Positions 26,539 through 36,694 of a stretch of DNA of 64,000 nt are shown piece by piece; position 1 is the first letter of the stretch, and every line of letters begins with the position of its first letter. Where the stretch lies: the NCBI GenBank assembly GCA_052400625.1, contig JBQTGH010000002.1. The stretch is one strand, 5' to 3'. Source of the stretch: Thermophagus sp052400625 (GTDB lineage Bacteria; Bacteroidota; Bacteroidia; Bacteroidales; Marinilabiliaceae). The position numbers and the translations under genes are program-made. A model generated the notes under the pieces. The model was not told the DNA's origin, did not search any database, and saw only the letters and a program-made list of their open reading frames with translations.

Positions 26539-28734
26539 ATGACCATGCCGATTCATAAACTAACTTTATTCATATTCTTCCTATGCGTTGTGACCGGCCA
26601 TCTCAAAGCACAGGAAAGGAGCAATTCTGCCTCACCTTCTTTTATAAAACGACTTAACGAGGCCCAAATTGCTTTTGACCGCAGCAACTATCTTGAAGCC
26701 ATCCGGTTGTTTGAAAATATAAAGCGAAGACACCCACTCCCCGACTCATCCAAAGTACAACTAGCCAAGGCATACTTCGAAACCGACCATCACGAAATGG
26801 CAGAAGCGGTATATATGGAAGTAGGTATGGAAAAGCTCCGTGGAGATGCTCTTTATTGGTATGCACAAACCCTAAGATACAATAGCAAATACCTTCAGGC
26901 TGATCTGGCAATGGATAAATTCCTAAAAGAAAAACCGGATGATCCCAAAGCACAACGATGGATCCAAACAGATTTTTCGACCCAACAGGTCCTTCAGGAA
27001 AAACGATACCATATTAACCTTGTAACTTTCAACAGCCGCTTTTCTGATTTTTCCCCGATTATCCAAAACGGAATTATGTATTTCACCTCTTCCCGACCTG
27101 CTCCCGCACTCTTAAAAAACAAAAAAGCTGAGTCATTTCTGAACATTTACCGAGTTGAGGAATTTAATCAAGCTTCATCATCACCCAAATTAAATTCCAC
27201 CGAATTTAAAACCAGATATAACGATGGACCGGTTGCCTTCAACAGACATGGAACCGAAGCATTTATCACTCGCAACATCTTCTCCTCCCGCATCAAAGAA
27301 CAAGACCAAGTAAATCTCAACCGACTAAGCATAGTCCGATCAGTAAGAAGTTCGGATGGCAGCTGGCAATCACCCGAGGTATTACCTTTTAATGATCCCT
27401 CCTATTCATGTGCCCATGCATTTTTAACTGAAGATGGAGATCGTCTCTATTTTGCATCGAACCGACCGGGTGGATACGGTGAATCTGACATCTATTATGT
27501 TGAGCGAAATAATCAAGGTTGGGGGCTACCCGTAAACTTAGGGCCTGAAATCAACACTTTCGGCAATGAAATGTTCCCATTTGTGGATGAAGAGGGGCTG
27601 ATATATTTTGCCTCCGACGGACACCCTGGATTGGGAGGACTAGATCTATTCGCCGCAAAAAGAATTGAAGAGAAATATATTGTAAAAAATCTGGGATACC
27701 CACTAAACTCTTCCAAGGATGATTTTTCCCTTTTCCTAAACAATGGAAGCAAAGACGGATACTTTGCATCCAATCGACCAGGAGGAATGGGAAACGATGA
27801 CATCTATAAATTTGAGATTCTGAATCCGGTGACCTTTGAAGTTCCTCGAAAAAAATACACCGGCATAGTGAGGAACCAGAATACACAAAGGCCCCTGCCA
27901 AAAGCCATATTGGGTGTGCTGGATCAAAACGGTGCTTTTCTTCTGGATCTTACCACCAACCTAGAAGGAGTATTCTTTCTTCCTGACACCATTTCAAAAG
28001 ATATTACCATTATTGCGGCAGAAGAGCATTTCTATCCCTATGAACAATCTTTTTCTCTAGCCACTCTCGACGATACCATCATGGTAAACCTTCGACCCAA
28101 GCCGGTTTATGGCATTCACGGAATCATCACCGGCGAAGAAGAAAACCATCCAATTTCCGCCGTCCCTATTTATGTATATACCGGCCAATCCCTTATAGAT
28201 ACGGCTTATACAGAGAATGACGGTTCTTTCAGGATACAACTTCATCCCTATTCGGATTATTCACTCGTTTGTTATAAGAGTGGATTCTTCCCAATAGCCA
28301 CGACTTATTCCACATTCGACAAAGACACCGGATATATAGATCTTAACCGGCAGGCATCTCTCAAACTGAATAAAATCATTACAGATCACAGTTTTGTGGT
28401 TAATCTAACCTATCAACAAAACCAGCTAAACCCCACAGATGCGACCATCCCGCTTTTAAATGCCCTATACGAACTGCTTATAGAATACCCACATTTAAAG
28501 ATAGAAATCAGAACTCATACCAGTTCAAAGGGAGCAGCAAGCATTAATATGCAAAACTCCCGCGCAAGAGCTCAGGCGGTGGCCTCTTATCTTAAAAGCA
28601 AAGGCATTGATTCGTCCCGTATCGTCGCCAAAGGGTATGGAGAAACCTCTCCGGTTAACCAATGTTCAGATAGTGATCCCTGCTCAGAAGAAGAACATCA
28701 ACAAAATGAGCGTACCGAAATAATATTTTTCTGA
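26539..28734 (+). CDS. PorE/SprE-like TPR, beta-propeller and OmpA-domain envelope protein
   Basis: The 731-residue protein has a signal peptide (MTMPIHKLTLFIFFLCVVTG; MPIHK at codon 3 may be the real start), tetratricopeptide repeats (about 35-140), WD40/PD40-type propeller strands (about 160-430; YFASNRPGGYGESDIYYVE and YFASNRPGGMGNDDIYKFE), carboxypeptidase-regulatory-like domains (about 440-600) and a C-terminal OmpA domain (about 620-731; RAQAVASYLKSKGIDSSRI, then KGYGETSPV) that binds peptidoglycan. This architecture matches PorE, which links the type IX machinery to the cell wall. Its place just after an adhesin/SprF couple suggests it belongs to that export module rather than to the core machine. 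Confidence 0.85.
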   Translation: MTMPIHKLTLFIFFLCVVTGHLKAQERSNSASPSFIKRLNEAQIAFDRSNYLEAIRLFENIKRRHPLPDSSKVQLAKAYFETDHHEMAEAVYMEVGMEKLRGDALYWYAQTLRYNSKYLQADLAMDKFLKEKPDDPKAQRWIQTDFSTQQVLQEKRYHINLVTFNSRFSDFSPIIQNGIMYFTSSRPAPALLKNKKAESFLNIYRVEEFNQASSSPKLNSTEFKTRYNDGPVAFNRHGTEAFITRNIFSSRIKEQDQVNLNRLSIVRSVRSSDGSWQSPEVLPFNDPSYSCAHAFLTEDGDRLYFASNRPGGYGESDIYYVERNNQGWGLPVNLGPEINTFGNEMFPFVDEEGLIYFASDGHPGLGGLDLFAAKRIEEKYIVKNLGYPLNSSKDDFSLFLNNGSKDGYFASNRPGGMGNDDIYKFEILNPVTFEVPRKKYTGIVRNQNTQRPLPKAILGVLDQNGAFLLDLTTNLEGVFFLPDTISKDITIIAAEEHFYPYEQSFSLATLDDTIMVNLRPKPVYGIHGIITGEEENHPISAVPIYVYTGQSLIDTAYTENDGSFRIQLHPYSDYSLVCYKSGFFPIATTYSTFDKDTGYIDLNRQASLKLNKIITDHSFVVNLTYQQNQLNPTDATIPLLNALYELLIEYPHLKIEIRTHTSSKGAASINMQNSRARAQAVASYLKSKGIDSSRIVAKGYGETSPVNQCSDSDPCSEEEHQQNERTEIIFF

Positions 28735-28902
28735 CAGGAAATTGGAGCCCCTACCAAATAGTTTTAAGGCAATGGGTCTCCCTAATGCGACTATTCCCTG
28801 CAAAAAATGTTTTTCAATTAAAAGGAGCGGACAGAAAACAAAAATTAGTATCTTAGAAAACCTAAAGAAAAAAGTCGAATTCCTAGAATAACCTGATACT
28901 CT

Positions 28903-30402
28903 ATGGTTCTGTCGATCGAAAACATATTACTGGTAGGATCGTTTCTTCTACTAATAAGCATCATTGCGGGGAAGACATCCTTCCGGTTTGGAATCCCAAC
29001 TTTAATCCTGTTTTTGGTCATAGGAATGCTTTCCGGCTCGGAAGGCATCGGGGGTATTCACTTCAATGATCCGGCGCTGGCCCGTTTTATCGGGGTTGTA
29101 TCTCTCAACTTCATTCTGTTTTCCGGAGGGCTTGATACCAATTGGAAAGCTGTAAAACCCGTTTTGTGGCAGGGTGTTTCATTGTCAACCCTTGGGGTTC
29201 TTTTAACGGCCTTAACTCTGGGGATATTCACTTATTTAATTACGGATTTTAGCCTTTATGAAGGTCTGTTACTAGGCGCTATCGTTTCTTCGACAGATGC
29301 CGCAGCCGTTTTTTCCATATTGCGTTCGAAGAAGTTGGCATTAAAGCAAAATCTAAGGCCCACGCTGGAGTTGGAAAGTGGGAGTAACGACCCAATGGCA
29401 TATGTTTTAACCATTTCCTTTTTAAATCTGGTATTACACCCTGAAGAAGGTTTGTTATCTGTATTGCAAATCTTTCTATTACAAATGGTAATAGGTGGCG
29501 TGTTTGGATATTTATCGGGCAGGATTAGTAAATTTATAATTAACAAGATAGCGCTCGATTTCGATGGTCTTTATCCGGTATTGGTAATCGCCCTAATGTT
29601 TATCACCTATTCCTTTACGGATGCTGTTGGCGGAAATGGATTTCTCGCAGTATATGTATGCGCAGTCTATTTGGGCAATCAGCAACTGATCCACAAAAAA
29701 AGTATTCTTCAAGTTTATGATGGTTTGGCCTGGCTGATGCAAATAGTCTTATTTCTAACATTAGGTTTATTGGTATTTCCATCAGAGATAATACCGGTTT
29801 TAGGTTCCGGTATTCTCATCTCTCTTTTTTTAATAATTATTGCGCGTCCGTTTAGCGTATTAGTCAGTTTGTTGCCCTTTAGGATGAGGTTCCGGAGACG
29901 TATATATATAAGCTGGGTAGGACTGCGGGGTGCAGTACCTATAGTATTTGCAACCTATCCCCTTTTAGCCGGAATCGATAAAGCCAATTTAATTTTCCAC
30001 ATTGTCTTTTTTGTATCTCTCACCTCGGTACTTATTCAAGGCACTTCTATATCGCTTGTTGCCAAATGGTTGAAAGTGGTATTGCCTGAAAAAACAAAAT
30101 CACTCAAAAGCAACTTTGAGATCCTTTCTTCTGACGAAGCTAAAAACATGATTCGAGAAATTAAAGTCCCGGAAGGAGGAGTGGCCGCGGGTAAAAAAAT
30201 TGTGGAACTGAACTTTCCAAAATCCGCCATTATCGCTATCATTAAGAGAGGAAACCAATACATCACGCCAAACGGAAATACCGTACTGGAATCAGGCGAT
30301 AACCTCGTCATACTTTCAGACAGCCCGCAAAGCATAAAAGATGTCACCCAATGCCTTGGGGCCAACAATCGTTCTATCATAAAAGAAGATCAAAACCATT
30401 AA
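28903..30402 (+). CDS. nhaP2: K+/H+ antiporter, NhaP2/CvrA type (CPA1)
   Basis: This 499-residue inner-membrane protein has about 12 hydrophobic segments (1-400). It carries the Na+/H+-exchanger core, including SSTDAAAVFSILR (about 130-142) and LESGSNDPMAYVL (about 160-172), where the two conserved Asp form the ion site. A cytoplasmic TrkA_C (RCK) domain follows (about 415-490; ELNFPKSAIIAIIKRG). It exports K+ in exchange for H+, and the TrkA_C domain senses nucleotide or ion state. The gene is followed 16 bases later by an MscS channel, forming a small osmoadaptation unit. The ATG at 28903 directly precedes the first membrane segment. Confidence 0.9.
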   Translation: MVLSIENILLVGSFLLLISIIAGKTSFRFGIPTLILFLVIGMLSGSEGIGGIHFNDPALARFIGVVSLNFILFSGGLDTNWKAVKPVLWQGVSLSTLGVLLTALTLGIFTYLITDFSLYEGLLLGAIVSSTDAAAVFSILRSKKLALKQNLRPTLELESGSNDPMAYVLTISFLNLVLHPEEGLLSVLQIFLLQMVIGGVFGYLSGRISKFIINKIALDFDGLYPVLVIALMFITYSFTDAVGGNGFLAVYVCAVYLGNQQLIHKKSILQVYDGLAWLMQIVLFLTLGLLVFPSEIIPVLGSGILISLFLIIIARPFSVLVSLLPFRMRFRRRIYISWVGLRGAVPIVFATYPLLAGIDKANLIFHIVFFVSLTSVLIQGTSISLVAKWLKVVLPEKTKSLKSNFEILSSDEAKNMIREIKVPEGGVAAGKKIVELNFPKSAIIAIIKRGNQYITPNGNTVLESGDNLVILSDSPQSIKDVTQCLGANNRSIIKEDQNH

Positions 30403-30417
30403 TATAGATAACTGGTC

Positions 30418-31335
30418 ATGAAAAACATGCTCACATCCGAGTTTTGGGGAAAACTATTTTCAGAAGCATTAGGTTGGATCATCACGGAGCTTCCCGGAAT
30501 AATCATTCTTATTATCACCTTAATCATAATGCTTCGTCTCATAAAATTCTCCATATCCCGATTGAGAATTATATTGATAAAACGTGCGGAAAACGACCAG
30601 GCAGTGGATACCGGCGAGGCCGAAAAACGTATCAAAACGCTTACCGGGATCGTGATGGGGACTACTCGCATCATTCTGTATACTGTTTTCATCATTATAT
30701 TACTTAGCAAATTCGGAATAAATGTAGGCCCCATACTGGCCAGTGCCGGCATTTTAGGTCTGGCTGTAGGATTCGGAGCCCAGGAGTTGGTCCGAGACTA
30801 TATTTCAGGATTTTTCATGTTGCTCGAAAATCAAGTCAGAACAGGAGACGTGGTTATTATTAACGGAACTGGAGGACTCGTTGAAAAAATAGAACTTCGT
30901 ACAATTACTTTGCGAGACCTAAGTGGGGTTGTACATATCTTCCAAAATGGGAAAATCAATACCATCTCCAACATGACCAAAGAGTGGTCGGCCATCGTTT
31001 TTAACATAGGCGTAGCCTATAAGGAAGATGTTGACCAGGTGATGGAAATAATGAAGCAAGTAGGAGAAGATTTGCAAAACGACCCTAAGTTTGGTCCTGA
31101 AATCATTGAACCCATCGAAATTTTCGGTCTGGACGAGTTTGCTGACAGTGCCCTCATTATAAAAGCAAGATTAAAAACAAAACCCATAAAACAGTGGAAT
31201 GCAGGAAGGGAATATCGAAGGCGACTAAAAATAGCTTTTGACAAAAACAATATTGAAATCCCATTCCCACACACCACTGTTTATTGGGGAGAAGAAATTA
31301 ATCCCCTCATGCTTAAAGTCAAACAGGAAAAATAG
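30418..31335 (+). CDS. MscS-family mechanosensitive ion channel
   Basis: The 305-residue protein has an N-terminal membrane region (about 15-140) in which the last helix has the Gly/Ala-rich pore pattern and leads into GLAVGFGAQELVRDYISGFF (about 114-133). A beta domain (VRTGDVVIINGTGGLVEKIE) and the C-terminal alpha/beta cage follow. It opens under membrane tension to release solutes during hypo-osmotic shock. It directly follows the K+/H+ antiporter, so the two probably share a transcript and protect against swings in salinity or turgor. Confidence 0.92.
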   Translation: MKNMLTSEFWGKLFSEALGWIITELPGIIILIITLIIMLRLIKFSISRLRIILIKRAENDQAVDTGEAEKRIKTLTGIVMGTTRIILYTVFIIILLSKFGINVGPILASAGILGLAVGFGAQELVRDYISGFFMLLENQVRTGDVVIINGTGGLVEKIELRTITLRDLSGVVHIFQNGKINTISNMTKEWSAIVFNIGVAYKEDVDQVMEIMKQVGEDLQNDPKFGPEIIEPIEIFGLDEFADSALIIKARLKTKPIKQWNAGREYRRRLKIAFDKNNIEIPFPHTTVYWGEEINPLMLKVKQEK

Positions 31336-31920
31336 ATATAACATAATACCCTTCTATTTTTTATTTATAGATAAAGGGCTGGTTTCGGCATTCCACTAAT
31401 AAATTTACTGTTTAGACAAAAAATACTTTTCAATTCTTTTCTGAAGCTTTTAAAACCATACTGAAGTGAAGTGCCCTTGCAAGAAATCAAGTTATGCCCC
31501 ATAAGGTATTAAACCGCAAGATACTCCGGGGGCGGGAAAATGAAATGCGTTTTCTGCAACAAGGAACAACGATAATGAATATTGCGGCATCACATATCAT
31601 ATTAGTTATTCATTCTAATAACTTTGATTAACACTCAACATTCTTCCATTAAATACACATTCCACATTGATTAATAACCCTTTTTGCACAACATCATCCA
31701 CTCCATTTTAGTTGTTTTTCGACATTAAACCTTAAACTTTTTTTCGTTTCGAACCGTATAAAATAATCAGGATAAGTTTTGCGTTAAATAGAAGTGATTT
31801 TACAATTAGCAATGGCAACATATATTAATCGCCAATTTTCTTATGAACTAATATCATTCATAGGCGAATAGAAGTATAGTAGGTCGAGTCAATCAGAAGT
31901 TTAATTTTAACCAACCCGCC
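31336..31920. other. 585-base intergenic region before the IgGFc-type surface protein
   Basis: A weak hairpin CCCTT-CTAT/ATAG-AAGGG (31349-31378) after the MscS stop could act as a terminator. A lone TAACTTTG at 31619-31626 fits the -7 consensus but has no -33 TTTG at 19-23 bases. I see no open frame with family resemblance and no repeated motif, so this is probably a promoter region with a long leader. Confidence 0.4.
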
Positions 31921-34900
31921 ATGAAGAAATTTTACTATTATCTGATTTTTCTTTTTGCGCTGTCTTTAGGTTCCTCTTATAATGCAATATCACAAGTTGA
32001 TACCCTTTTTTGGTTTGTAGCACCAGAGGTGACCAACAATCACGGTGACAATCCTGTATCCTTTCGCATTACAGCCCTGGACCAGCCAGCAAAAGTAACC
32101 ATTTCAATGCCAGCTCAGGGATTCTCTGAGACCATCTCTATTCCAGCCAACACACAGCACAACTATGAAGGTCTTAGCAACCTCAACCTCATAGAAAACA
32201 GACCTGCAGATCAAGTACTTAACAAAGGCATTCTCATCACCTCCGATGTGGAAATAACCGTTTACTATGATGTAGCCCCTGGTAACAACCCGGATAAGTT
32301 CACCCTCAAGGGCAATAATGCTTTAGGGACCGAATTCCTAATCCCATCGCAAAATGCTTTTGACAACCACCATTATAACACTCCTGCCAGAGAACACATC
32401 GATATTGTTGCGACCCACGACGGGACAATCGTGCAGGTCGTTCTCACTGATGATGTAATTGGACATAGTGCAGGAGATACGGTTACAATCATGTTAAACC
32501 GAGGGCAGACCTACTCCTTAATGAGCACCACAGAAGGAGAACAAGCTGCCCATCACTTGGGTGGCACCGAAATCACTTCAAATTATCCCATTGCAGTTAC
32601 CATCTCGGACGATTCCATTGAACGACCTACCGACCCGGGACATTGGGACCTGATTGGCGATCAACTAATTCCGACAGACCTACTGGGAACCGAATACATT
32701 GCCATGCATACACTCTACAACCAAGGCATAACAACCGATCAAAAAGTGTTTGTCATGGCAGTAGAAGATGACACTTACCTGGCGGTAAACGGATCTTATA
32801 AGGCGACACTCAACCGGGGCGAACTTCATGAATTGAACATTGGCGGGAATGCGTTGTATATCACTTCCGACAAACCAATTTACGCATACCAAGTCACGGG
32901 TATTCCTCCCCGAAATAACAATAAGGCAACGCGTGGGACTGAGTTGGGGAGTGCCATACTTCCACATGTTAAATGTACCGGTTCTACCAGCGTCTCCTTC
33001 ACCCGGGTATTAGGTGATCGATTTTATGTCCAGCTAATGGTTAAAGAGAGTCACCGAAACACCTTTACCATTAGGGGGCCTAATGACACCAACAATCTTG
33101 ACCCGTCAAAATACCTCGACAATATTCAATGGATTCAGGTTCCGGGCACCGGCAAAAATGGGGAAGAGCCCTGGTATTCCGCAGTTATACAAATGGGATG
33201 GAAGAATGGGCAAGGTATTGCTACCGGGGACCCATATACCATCGAAAACGAAGGACTTTTCCATATGAGCATTCTCGACGAGAACAGCGTCAGTATGAGC
33301 TTCGGCTATTTTTCGGATTACAGCTCCCTCCGCATTAACGGTTTAACCATGGCATGTGAAGGAGAAACCATTACCCTAGAGACACAAGACCCCATGCGAT
33401 CATATTTCTGGTTTTATGAAGATGATCCTTATAACTATATTTCTGATGAACCCTCAATAAAAATCACCCAATCAGGAAATTATTGGGTAAGAGCAGAAGT
33501 CATGGCCGGGGAATGCTACCTTACTGACACGATTTATGTGAATTTTCGCACTCCCACCTTCTCCTTGGGAAACGACACTTTAATCTGCCCCGGAGAAACC
33601 ATAACCTACACAGTTGCAGCCACCAACCCTGGAGATCTTTACTATTGGGAACCGGGCGGAATTACCAGCGACACCTATTCTGTAACTCCCAATCCCGGAG
33701 AAGTAATTGATATATCGCTTACCATGACTGATGATTTGGGTTGTTCTTCAACCGATACCGTTACAGTAACCGGATATTCTGCGCCCCAAATCAACTGGAA
33801 TATAAGCGGGGATGAAGTGTGCGAAGGGGACACCATTCGCACCACAGTGACAGGAATGCTTCACTATCAATGGACTGTAAATGGAACGACCAATCCGTCC
33901 GACACATTGAGTTATATTATTGCCCAAAATTCAGGAACATACCAGCTAACCGTCTGGAGCGACCACCTGTGTACAGAAACAGAAACCATTAATCTTACAG
34001 TACATCCTAAACCAACCATAAACTTATCGGATATCTGGGAATGCCCGGGAAATACAGGCACTTTTTCTTTGAGTGGTTACACCTCCTACCTATGGCACAA
34101 TGGATCCACCGCTTCATCCATTACCCTTACCCATTCAGATACCGTGTCTGTAATGGTTACCGACAACAATGGATGTATTGGCAGAGATACTGCCTACTTT
34201 GGTATTTATAACGAACAGGTTTTTACATTTGGCAACGACACCAGTGTGTGTGAAAATGATGACATCACCATTATAGCTCAAGCTACGGGAGTGGTTCCAA
34301 ATTCCTACCATTGGACTTTCGACAATGGTTCCAGCACCATCAATTTAAGTACAAATACCAATCAACATGTCATCACCAATGCCATCCCCGCTGACGAAGG
34401 AACTTATACCGTTACAGCGGTAGATAATAACGGATGTAATATTTCCGGATCCGTTTATCTGGATATTCAGGAGGTTCCAGACATTGGCATCTCCAGTGAG
34501 GTGGATATCTGTGACGGAAACCTGATGAAGATAGAGGCCAACGGCCATAGTTTTGTTGCTTTTGAATGGATCGAAACCAGTAATCCTTCAAATATCCTTA
34601 GTGAAGATAACTTCATTCTGATAGGATCCGCAGGGGAATATCAACTTACCGCCACACAAGCAAACGGTTGTAAGGCGGTGGAAACAACAGAAGTCAATGT
34701 TTGGAACAACCCTTCTTTCAACTTACCCGACAAAGTGGAATTTTGTCCCAACACAAATGTTTCCTTTGACATGACCAATCCCCACGGCTGGTCATCCCCT
34801 CAACCCATCGCCGCAGACAGACAACCAAGAGATCACACCTGGTATACCATGGATAATAATGGTGATTTGATACCGTTTTATACCGGCACCGATCTGGGAA

Positions 34901-36609
34901 AAGAAAATCCTAATGCGAATCCTGAACCCGGCGTCTATTTCCTTGAGGTAAGAGACGGGTTATGTCAATTTATGGATAAGGTTGAAATCGCTTACCACCA
35001 ACTCACTGACATAAATATTGAAGATGCAGAGATTTGCGACAACGAATCTTACACTCTTGAAATTCCGTCTTCATTACCCCCTCTTATTACTTCCTACCAC
35101 TGGGAACAAAATGCCACGTCTGTCTCCGGACCTCCTAATAGTGACTGGATGGTTTCAGCTGCAGGCGACTATTCTTTGCACATTCTCGACAACAACGGGT
35201 GTACCAATAGCGATACCATGACACTGACCCACTTGCCGTCTCCAGTCTTTACTCTGGGTGAAAATAGGGAAAAATGTTATGGCGATACGATCATGATTTC
35301 AGCCAGTCCTTCATATGTAAGATATGAATGGAATGGAGATTCCTCAGATGGTCAGTCCAACTACACAGAAACCATGACCAGCGGGACATTCCATCTTCAG
35401 GTGTGGGGAAGTAATGGGTGCACCGCTACCCAAAACGTGGATATCACAGTTCATCCACTACCGTCGGTAGACCTCGGACCGGACATCTATGGATGTGCCG
35501 GGGAGCAGCAAACACTTACTGTTTCCAATTATCCTGAAATTTACTGGTCAAATGGAGAAAAAAACATTACCAGTATCACAGTGGATCGAGGTCAGCACCA
35601 TGTCAAAGTAGTTGACGCCAATGGTTGCATTGGAGTAGACACGATGAACCTGGTTTGGCATCCGGTTCCCGACATTGAACTAGGCCCGGACATCTTTATT
35701 TGTCCCGTTGAATACCCCTTAACAATTGAAGCACCGAGTGGATATATGAGCTATGAATGGCACAATGGCAGTGCCAATAGGAGTATTATCGCCAATTTAA
35801 TGGACACCTTAAATACTGTAAAAGTTACAGACATTAACGGATGTGTAGGCTGGGACACTAAAGTCGTTGATTTTCTTGCTGACCCGCCCTATTCATTAGG
35901 GAATGATACCTCGGCATGCGAACCGGAAGACCTAATATTGGATGCAGGTTCTGAAATCATTTCAGAATATGCCGGCGAACAACAAATTTCTTTGATACAA
36001 AGTTACCTATGGAGTGATGGCAATACGAACCAAACTGACACTATAACCCAATCCGGAGACTATTGGGTGGAAGTATATGACGGATGCCATTTCCTTCGTG
36101 ACACCATTCATGTAGAATATTACCCCTCACCTGAAATCACCCGGCTTGACACCACCTATTATGCACAGGTAACTATTTATGCAGAAAGTGGCACACAACC
36201 CTACTTTTATGCGCTAGACAATGAATATGACCTTCAGGATGAAAACACCTTTAAAAATATTGCGAATGGAGAACATGAAATATTTGTAGAAGACATCAAT
36301 GGATGCAAAACATCCACTTTTTTCTATCTCAATTCCAATTATGAAATCGAGATCCCCGACTTTTTTACTCCTAACAACGATGGATTTAATGACACGTGGG
36401 AATTAGATGGCATAGAACGATTACCTGATTCCGACATCAAAATATTTGACCGGTATGGAAAATTGCTAAGAGCCTTTAAAGTATCTGAATCGGTTTCATG
36501 GGATGGGAAATACCAAAACAAACCTGTACCATCTGACGATTACTGGTATGTCATTCACCTCAAACCGGTAAACAAGATTATCAAAGGACATGTGACTGTA
36601 AAACGATAA
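31921..36609 (+). CDS. IgGFc-binding-domain surface protein with type IX sorting domain
   Basis: This 1562-residue secreted protein has a signal peptide (MKKFYYYLIFLFALSLGSSY, ending near AISQ). An N-terminal region (about 25-470) resembles the IgGFc-binding domain family (NKGILITSDVEITVYYDV; ALGTEFLIPSQNAF). About ten Ig/PKD-like repeats follow, each opening with a LGNDTxxC-type motif and paired Cys (about 480-1460; SLGNDTLICPGETITY, TFGNDTSVCEND). It ends in a CHU_C type B sorting domain (from DFFTPNNDGFNDTW). The protein is therefore exported by T9SS and attached to the surface. The IgGFc name comes from a mammalian protein; here the domain is more likely a general adhesive module. The SprF-like gene downstream is its probable partner. 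Confidence 0.9.
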   Translation: MKKFYYYLIFLFALSLGSSYNAISQVDTLFWFVAPEVTNNHGDNPVSFRITALDQPAKVTISMPAQGFSETISIPANTQHNYEGLSNLNLIENRPADQVLNKGILITSDVEITVYYDVAPGNNPDKFTLKGNNALGTEFLIPSQNAFDNHHYNTPAREHIDIVATHDGTIVQVVLTDDVIGHSAGDTVTIMLNRGQTYSLMSTTEGEQAAHHLGGTEITSNYPIAVTISDDSIERPTDPGHWDLIGDQLIPTDLLGTEYIAMHTLYNQGITTDQKVFVMAVEDDTYLAVNGSYKATLNRGELHELNIGGNALYITSDKPIYAYQVTGIPPRNNNKATRGTELGSAILPHVKCTGSTSVSFTRVLGDRFYVQLMVKESHRNTFTIRGPNDTNNLDPSKYLDNIQWIQVPGTGKNGEEPWYSAVIQMGWKNGQGIATGDPYTIENEGLFHMSILDENSVSMSFGYFSDYSSLRINGLTMACEGETITLETQDPMRSYFWFYEDDPYNYISDEPSIKITQSGNYWVRAEVMAGECYLTDTIYVNFRTPTFSLGNDTLICPGETITYTVAATNPGDLYYWEPGGITSDTYSVTPNPGEVIDISLTMTDDLGCSSTDTVTVTGYSAPQINWNISGDEVCEGDTIRTTVTGMLHYQWTVNGTTNPSDTLSYIIAQNSGTYQLTVWSDHLCTETETINLTVHPKPTINLSDIWECPGNTGTFSLSGYTSYLWHNGSTASSITLTHSDTVSVMVTDNNGCIGRDTAYFGIYNEQVFTFGNDTSVCENDDITIIAQATGVVPNSYHWTFDNGSSTINLSTNTNQHVITNAIPADEGTYTVTAVDNNGCNISGSVYLDIQEVPDIGISSEVDICDGNLMKIEANGHSFVAFEWIETSNPSNILSEDNFILIGSAGEYQLTATQANGCKAVETTEVNVWNNPSFNLPDKVEFCPNTNVSFDMTNPHGWSSPQPIAADRQPRDHTWYTMDNNGDLIPFYTGTDLGKENPNANPEPGVYFLEVRDGLCQFMDKVEIAYHQLTDINIEDAEICDNESYTLEIPSSLPPLITSYHWEQNATSVSGPPNSDWMVSAAGDYSLHILDNNGCTNSDTMTLTHLPSPVFTLGENREKCYGDTIMISASPSYVRYEWNGDSSDGQSNYTETMTSGTFHLQVWGSNGCTATQNVDITVHPLPSVDLGPDIYGCAGEQQTLTVSNYPEIYWSNGEKNITSITVDRGQHHVKVVDANGCIGVDTMNLVWHPVPDIELGPDIFICPVEYPLTIEAPSGYMSYEWHNGSANRSIIANLMDTLNTVKVTDINGCVGWDTKVVDFLADPPYSLGNDTSACEPEDLILDAGSEIISEYAGEQQISLIQSYLWSDGNTNQTDTITQSGDYWVEVYDGCHFLRDTIHVEYYPSPEITRLDTTYYAQVTIYAESGTQPYFYALDNEYDLQDENTFKNIANGEHEIFVEDINGCKTSTFFYLNSNYEIEIPDFFTPNNDGFNDTWELDGIERLPDSDIKIFDRYGKLLRAFKVSESVSWDGKYQNKPVPSDDYWYVIHLKPVNKIIKGHVTVKR

Positions 36610-36622
36610 ATTTTCCAACAAA

Positions 36623-36658
36623 TTCAGGGGAGTGATCAAAAAAAATCACTCCCCTGAA
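36623..36658 (+). terminator. perfect 14-bp hairpin between surface-protein and SprF genes
   Basis: TTCAGGGGAGTGAT (36623-36636) and its exact complement ATCACTCCCCTGAA (36645-36658) enclose an 8-nt loop, starting 14 nt after the stop codon. There is no downstream T-tract, so it may be a partial terminator or an mRNA 3'-end stabiliser that sets the surface protein : SprF ratio. A GTG that would begin the SprF frame early lies inside the hairpin and is not credible. Confidence 0.6.
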
Positions 36659-36694
36659 AATAAACCCGAACTCTTCGTAAACCCCCAAAATAAA

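Noticed and set aside
36632..36694. Earlier GTG start for the second SprF-like protein
   Set aside because: It lies inside a perfect hairpin and would put a charged stretch before the signal peptide.
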